Positions 59,157-64,000 of a DNA stretch of 64,000 bases are shown here, piece by piece. Where the stretch lies: assembly GCA_007922225.1 (NCBI GenBank), contig ML679946.1, positions 97,036,759 through 97,100,758 of the forward strand. Reading direction: 5' to 3'. Position 1 is the stretch's first letter. The number at the start of each line of letters is the position of its first letter. This DNA comes from Emydura subglobosa. Taxonomy: Eukaryota > Chordata > Testudines > Chelidae. The notes under the pieces were generated by a model that was given only the letters and a program-made list of their open reading frames with translations, did not search any database and had not been told where the DNA came from. Position numbers and translations under genes: made by a program.

Positions 59157-59347
59157 TAAGGCTAAGTCTTCACTGCAATCAGACACCCGCAGCTGGCACA
59201 GGGCTCGGTGTAAAGGGCTGTTTAATTGCAGCAAATTAAGGCACTTGGGCTTGTCCTGGGCTCCAGGACCCTTTGAGGTGGGAAGGTCCCAGAGCTCAGG
59301 CTGAAGCTCCTACACCTACACTGCAATTCCACGGTGCCTAATTACAT
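59157..59347. mobile_element. Foldback MITE, copy 2
   Basis: CTAAGTCTTCACTGCAATCA at the left and CTACACTGCAATTCCACGG towards the right. CACCCGCAGCTGGCACAGGG and GGGCTGTTTAATTGCAG are shared with the family of 42713-42922, in opposite order. Confidence 0.6.
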
Positions 59348-60610
59348 AATAGACATAGACTAAGACGCCGTAGTTACCGCGCTGCCTGGCTGGGTAAGTG
59401 TGTCTTGTCAACCTACCAGACAGCCCCCAAAACATGTGGCTCATTCCATATGGGAAAGAGTCTTGGCAGGAAATCTCAGGGGAAACCAAAAATGTGCCTA
59501 CATTTCTTCTCTTCTCTACGACAGAAACAGCAATACCAGCAGCGGGGGAGCTGCGTACTCTAGCATGCTAGCCACAGGCCATTACTGGCTCAGAAAATAA
59601 AACCTTTACCCTCTACTTCAGTCATTGCACGCAGATCTATGGACACTGGGGTGTCATTGAAAGCCTTTGGATGCTCTGCCTCCCACTCTGCGCGGTGGAG
59701 GACTTCTCAATGGGTCCTATATAGTGATACTATACAGAGTGGCAGGTATTTTAACTGGGGTGTCTTGTGTGTCGCTATTCTAAGATACCGGCTTGTAGAG
59801 TTGCCCTGATCACTTGCTCACATGATCCAGGCACTGCATAAGTGCAAGTCCCTCTGGGGCCTCGCAGGTGAGGTAAAGTATTTCTAGATACTGGAACACA
59901 AATACAAGGTTTTACTATTATCAGCCTGATGTCCTCTATGCTCATAAACCTGTTACCTTGGAAGAGTGATGATAATTGAGATAATCCCCGTCGCTTGAAG
60001 CAGCGATTAGTTCACCAGCACAGCCCAATTTATATAGCTTGCAGCAATGCAGGGGAGGAAAGGACAAAACCTTGTCAAATTTTTCTTCCTCCCACAACTT
60101 TATTTTAGATTCCCCAAGTTGCTTGGACTCATGGGTGACCTGGGATATCCCTCTTTTTAAGACAGCGCCACCTTGAACACAGATCAGTTACTCACACTTG
60201 TTAAGTGGCTTGGAATGAATTTCAGCCATTTTAAATAGATCTAAACTGTCCTCAGCCATCAGAATATGGATCTACCAATCTTGGGCATTTCTAAGGCACC
60301 CCCCCCCACCCTGTGCTATTTGTGTGTAATACATGGTGTGTCATTTGGTACGTTCAGTAACCAAAGGATGGTATCAGGAGTAGAATTCAGGATCTTCAAC
60401 ACCAAAAGCCCCAGCCAGCTGCTTGACTCCTGCTGGTTATCACCTTTACCTGTAAGTGGCAGGGTGTAATAGCTGACCTCAAAGACTACAGCAGGAAGAC
60501 ATGATCAGACATGCCGAGCCAAATATATTACATAGACACCAAGGAGCTCTTTAAAAAGTATCAGTACTTTCTAGGAAAAGAACCAAACTCCCTTCCCTGC
60601 ATAGGAAAGT
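59348..60610. other. No gene seen; a C run at 60299-60309
   Basis: Unassigned sequence, no coding evidence. Confidence 0.4.
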
Positions 60611-60614
60611 ACAT

Positions 60615-60845
60615 GTGTCTTACCCCCAGTTCAGCAAAGCACTTAAATACATGCTTAACTTTAAACAGATGATTATGACCTATTGAAGTCAATGAGACTC
60701 TTATGCCTACGGGACATAAACCTGGGCTCAGACTTCAGCAGTTAAGTGCTTTGCAGAATCAGTGCCATGAGCACTCCCATTGGCTTCGATAGGACTACTG
60801 ACGTAAAATAAAGCATGTGCATATTTGCAGGATCAGGACCTAGAA
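60615..60845. repeat. Large foldback repeat of the AAGCACTTAA type
   Basis: CAGCAAAGCACTTAAATACA near the left pairs with CAGTTAAGTGCTTTGCAGAA near 60739-60758. A second hairpin-type tail (CATTGGCTTCGATAGGACTA, GCATGTGCATATTTGCAGGATCAGG) follows. It is self-complementary and non-coding. Confidence 0.6.
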
Positions 60846-62685
60846 GGTACTGTACGCCACACTTGTAGCACCCCCTTGTGTCAGGGTGTGATGTTACAAG
60901 AGGTCCACATCTCCAGCGCCTCCTGCTGGCAGGCTGCCTCTCAGTTTGCCTTCTATGTCTCTGTCCTCCAGCCAAGTCACTTAAAGTTCAGTCCCCTTCT
61001 GAGGGAAAGATCCAAGCTAAACATCCAAATAATAGTTCTGCCTCTCTCAGGCACCAGTAAAGTGTTTTGAGAGACTGTCCCTCAGCACCGCCCCTCACAC
61101 ATGAGCCTAACCTGCTTCTGCTGTTGTGTTTGCATATCTCTTCTTCTGCAGTTGGTACAGGAACCCAGGCCCACCCTCTACTCTGGGTTCTGGCCCAGGG
61201 AGCCTGTTGTAAGTAGCTACGTCTGAGTCTTCAGATGTGTTGCTGTTTTTCTTCTGGGTTACTTCCAATGTCTAAGACCCCTTGTGCTGCTGCCCTTTAG
61301 CTTGTGCATCACACAGCTTCCCTGTGGTTCTCAGGCCTCTGGCTTCTCCTGAACTCATCAGTCTTCCACCCTTCTCAGGCTCCACTGAAGTGTTTTTATT
61401 GACCCCATTTCAGAGCCTCCTCTACAGGGGTCTAAGCTACTCCTGCAGAATTCTTCCTCTACTGCTGCTTGTCTTAGCAGGTGTTTCCTCACTACTTCCC
61501 TTTCCCAGAGACTTTGGCAGCTTCCCTTTGGGATCCCCCTGATCCTTGTCAGCCCTAGCTCAGTATTTCCTACACCTGCACAAGAGATTCCCTCTTCAGA
61601 CTCTCCTACCTCCTCTGCAGTTTTTCTATCTTATGCCCCAGCTCTGCTTAAGTAGTCCTTCCTGATTCTGTGCAGCTGGAGTCACTAATTATCATTAATT
61701 TGCCATAACATCATCAGCTGGGTGCTAGCTGGTAGGTCACAGGAAAGGCAGAGTGTGGCTTGCCTTAAAAGGCTAACCAGTCTGTGAAAGGGCCCTAGTG
61801 GCTTTTTTCTTTTTGCTAGTCCTTCCCTTCCCCTCCCCTCTCTTCTCCAAACACAGTAATGTTATATTTACCTGCCCAGTTACCTTTCTATCTCTTTATT
61901 ATTCTGCAGTGGGGAATAAACTTTATGCTGTTGGATGATGACATATGATGCAAGATTTTGCACTGAGTGACTTTGCCTTCAGATAACCAACAGGCCCATG
62001 ATATTGTAAGCACAGAGCTGTGTGCACACCACATAAGAAAAGTCTTACTTAGTATTTTCACCGTTCCCCTCTCAACACAGTGTCTCTTGCTTCCTGTGCA
62101 CTCTCTTCCATTGTCTCTGCTTACTGCTTTATTCCATCATTGTATCTTATCATTCCACTACTCTGCTTGCCCAATGAATTATTAATATTGTTTTTATGCT
62201 GAATGTTCCTGCTTCACACATAATTTGACCTTACTTACTGAACGAGTAACTGTGTCAGCCCCTCAGGACATATTACCCATATTCTTTCTATGAAACACTT
62301 TCCTTGCCTATGTTGTTTGCCTAAGCAGACTTCAAAACACTTTGAACATAGTCTCACATATGTTTTTTAATTAGCTCATCATTTATTGGGCTATATGAAA
62401 TTGAAAATAAAAGACTAACCATCCATTTGAATCTTCAAATACTGCTTAGAAAGGAGTTGAACAGTGTGTGGGTTGAGTTCATAGGGATAGATTACAGATA
62501 ATTGGAAAATATTTCTCATTTTTTCATACTGAGCCCTAATTCAGCAAAACATGTGCTTATACCATCCCTATCGAGCAAAGCACTTAATCCTGTGTTTTGC
62601 TGAACAGGAATGGACCTAAGCATATCCTATCCTTAACATAGGGGTCATCCTCTTCCCTGTAGGCCATTCAGCTTCACTCCCATTG
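60846..62685. other. No gene seen
   Basis: Unassigned, with C/T-rich blocks (61280-61680) that produce incidental open frames. Confidence 0.4.
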
Positions 62686-62689
62686 GGAG

Positions 62690-62737
62690 AAACCATAGAA
62701 ACATAGGGCTGGAAGGGACCTCAAGAAGTCATCTAGT
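62690..62737 (-). repeat. CR1 LINE 3' end, first part of an interrupted copy
   Basis: CATAGAAACATAGGGCTGGAAG and GGGACCTCAAGAAGTCATCTA on + are the reverse complement of the CR1 terminus. The body resumes at 63362. Confidence 0.85.
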
Positions 62738-62748
62738 TTATGTATCAT

Positions 62749-63362
62749 TGTGAGACAGGGTTTGTTTGTAATTCAGTGGAAGAGGGTGACCACATCTCCA
62801 CTAAAAATGAAGAACAGTGGGCGGTGATTAGGAAAATTCATTCAGGTTGTAACACCCCCAGAGAAGTACCATCACCTGGAGATGCTCACATACGCTAGTT
62901 CAATCTGGATTCTCCAGAGACCCACAAACAAAGAATCCTTCCTAGGCAAGGTTGGAAGGACTTTGGCCTACGGAGGCCCCATAACATGATGGGTGAACTC
63001 TGGTAAGCTTTTAGGGTGTGTGTAGCTTCTTTCATTGTTTTAATAAATTTTCTCTGTTATGCTATCACCTTAAGAATAAATGTGCTTGCTTTAAGGGGCT
63101 GTGTGGTAATTTATAACTGCTGGCAATCCCACTGTTCATAGCCTTCAAAGAGAAAGCAAAGCATAGTTGCTGACCTGTTGAGGCAGTCTGGTTTGCTGAG
63201 GATATCACAGTGTAGGCAGGGAACCGTGCAGCCTGGGAAAACCCTGGTCAGAAGGAAGCGAGATGTATGACTCCATCCAGATGGGATCTGGAAGCCTGAA
63301 AGTAGGTGCCTTGGGTGGATCACGGAGGGATAATACAGGTGCAGTTGCCCTGAATTGTGACA
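62749..63362 (+). mobile_element. LTR inserted in a CR1 element
   Basis: Runs from TGTGAGACAGGG to GAATTGTGACA. AATAAA occurs at 63042-63047 and 63075-63080, followed by a U5-like phrase (TGTGCTTGCTTTAAGGGGCT, TGTGTGGTAATTTATAACTG). It splits a CR1 copy: AGTCATCTAGT (62727-62737) and AGTCACCTAGT (63362-63372) flank the interruption. The extra 11 bases between the left copy and the LTR start are unexplained. Confidence 0.65.
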
Positions 63363-64000
63363 GTCACCTAGTCCATCCCCCTGCGATGAGACAGGAACAA
63401 GTTTATCTAAACCATCCCTGACAGGTGTTTGTCTAACCTGTTCTTAAAAACCTCCATGGATGGGGATTCCACAACTTCCTTTGGTAACCTATTCCAGTTC
63501 TTAACTATCCTTATAGTTAGGAAGTTATATTTAATATCTAACCATAATCTCCCGTGGTACAAATTAAGCCCATTTATGTCTTGTCCTATCTTGAGTGGAC
63601 ATGAAGAACAATTGATCCTAGTCCTCTTCATAACACCCCTTAACAAATTTGAAGAATATTATTAGGTCCCTCCTCCGTCTCTTTTCCCCAGACTAACCAT
63701 GCCCAGTTTTTTTAAAACTTTTCATCATAGGTCAGGTTTTCTAAGCCTTTTATCATTTTTATTGCTCTCCTCTGGACTCTCTCCTGTTTGTCCACATTTT
63801 TCTTGAAGTGTGGCACCCCAAAACTGGACACAACACTCCATCAGAAGCATCACCAGTGCCAATAAGAAACAATTACTTTCAGTGTCTTATATAGGACACT
63901 CCCGTTAATACATCCCAGAAGGATATTAGCCTTTTTTCAATTGCATCACGTTGTTGACTCATGTTCAATTTATGTTCTACTATAACCTCCACATCCTTTT
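63362..64000 (-). pseudogene. CR1 LINE ORF2 C-terminus, interrupted, runs off the window
   Basis: Read on -, the frame 63646-63407 ends the polyprotein (YHGRLWLDIKYNFLT, VKNWNRLPKEVVESPSMEVF, KNRLDKHLSGMV), and further CR1 coding continues in broken frames to the window end. Its 3' UTR continues into 62690-62737 across the LTR insertion. Confidence 0.9.

Overview
This window is vertebrate nuclear DNA, most likely from a reptile and probably a turtle. The evidence is the repeat content: many 5'-truncated CR1 LINEs with typical 3' ends, amniote MIR/CORE-type SINEs, a PIF/Harbinger element, a Gmr1-like Ty3/gypsy pol, Penelope-like fragments and several solo LTRs. No bacterial-style gene organisation, rRNA gene, tRNA gene or CRISPR array was seen. 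Most open frames are chance frames or broken transposon frames. The window reads as a gene-poor intergenic or intronic stretch with layers of old insertions.

Layout. 1-2.56 kb: decayed Gmr1-like pol, with integrase upstream of reverse transcriptase and RNase H. 4.26-6.3 kb: two CR1 3' ends and a MITE. 9.8-10.9 kb: CR1 on +. 12.38-12.59 kb: Penelope-like foldback with a degenerate hammerhead-ribozyme core. 14.30-15.34 and 17.92-18.98 kb: solo LTRs on -. 20.06-20.30 kb (-): the only candidate host coding segment, which looks like a short last exon. 25.27-26.43 kb: the best preserved CR1 reverse transcriptase (-), beside an LTR. 28.68-29.78 kb: solo LTR on +, an inverted relative of the 17.9 kb copy. 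29.93-34.14 kb: a full-length but dead PIF/Harbinger element with TIRs, a Myb/SANT-like gene on +, a HARBI1-like transposase on - and an extra unrecognised - strand frame. 34-46 kb: sparse SINEs, CR1 ends and foldback MITEs. 46.74-50.21 kb: a solo LTR with a perfect 5-bp duplication, then a longer LTR that probably contains another one. 51.3-53.2 kb: an LTR flanked by Penelope-like fragments. 53.2-62.7 kb: mostly unassigned sequence with MITEs and a CR1 end. 62.69-64 kb: a CR1 (-) split by an LTR.

The sequence is best explained by successive retrotransposon and DNA-transposon insertions followed by decay. Three points deserve attention: the hammerhead-like motif in the 12.4 kb foldback, the extra reading frame in the Harbinger element, and the possible last exon at 20.1-20.3 kb with an acceptor and a nearby polyadenylation signal. 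I did not find a clearly new functional system. Family names come from motif recognition by eye and have not been confirmed by a database search.
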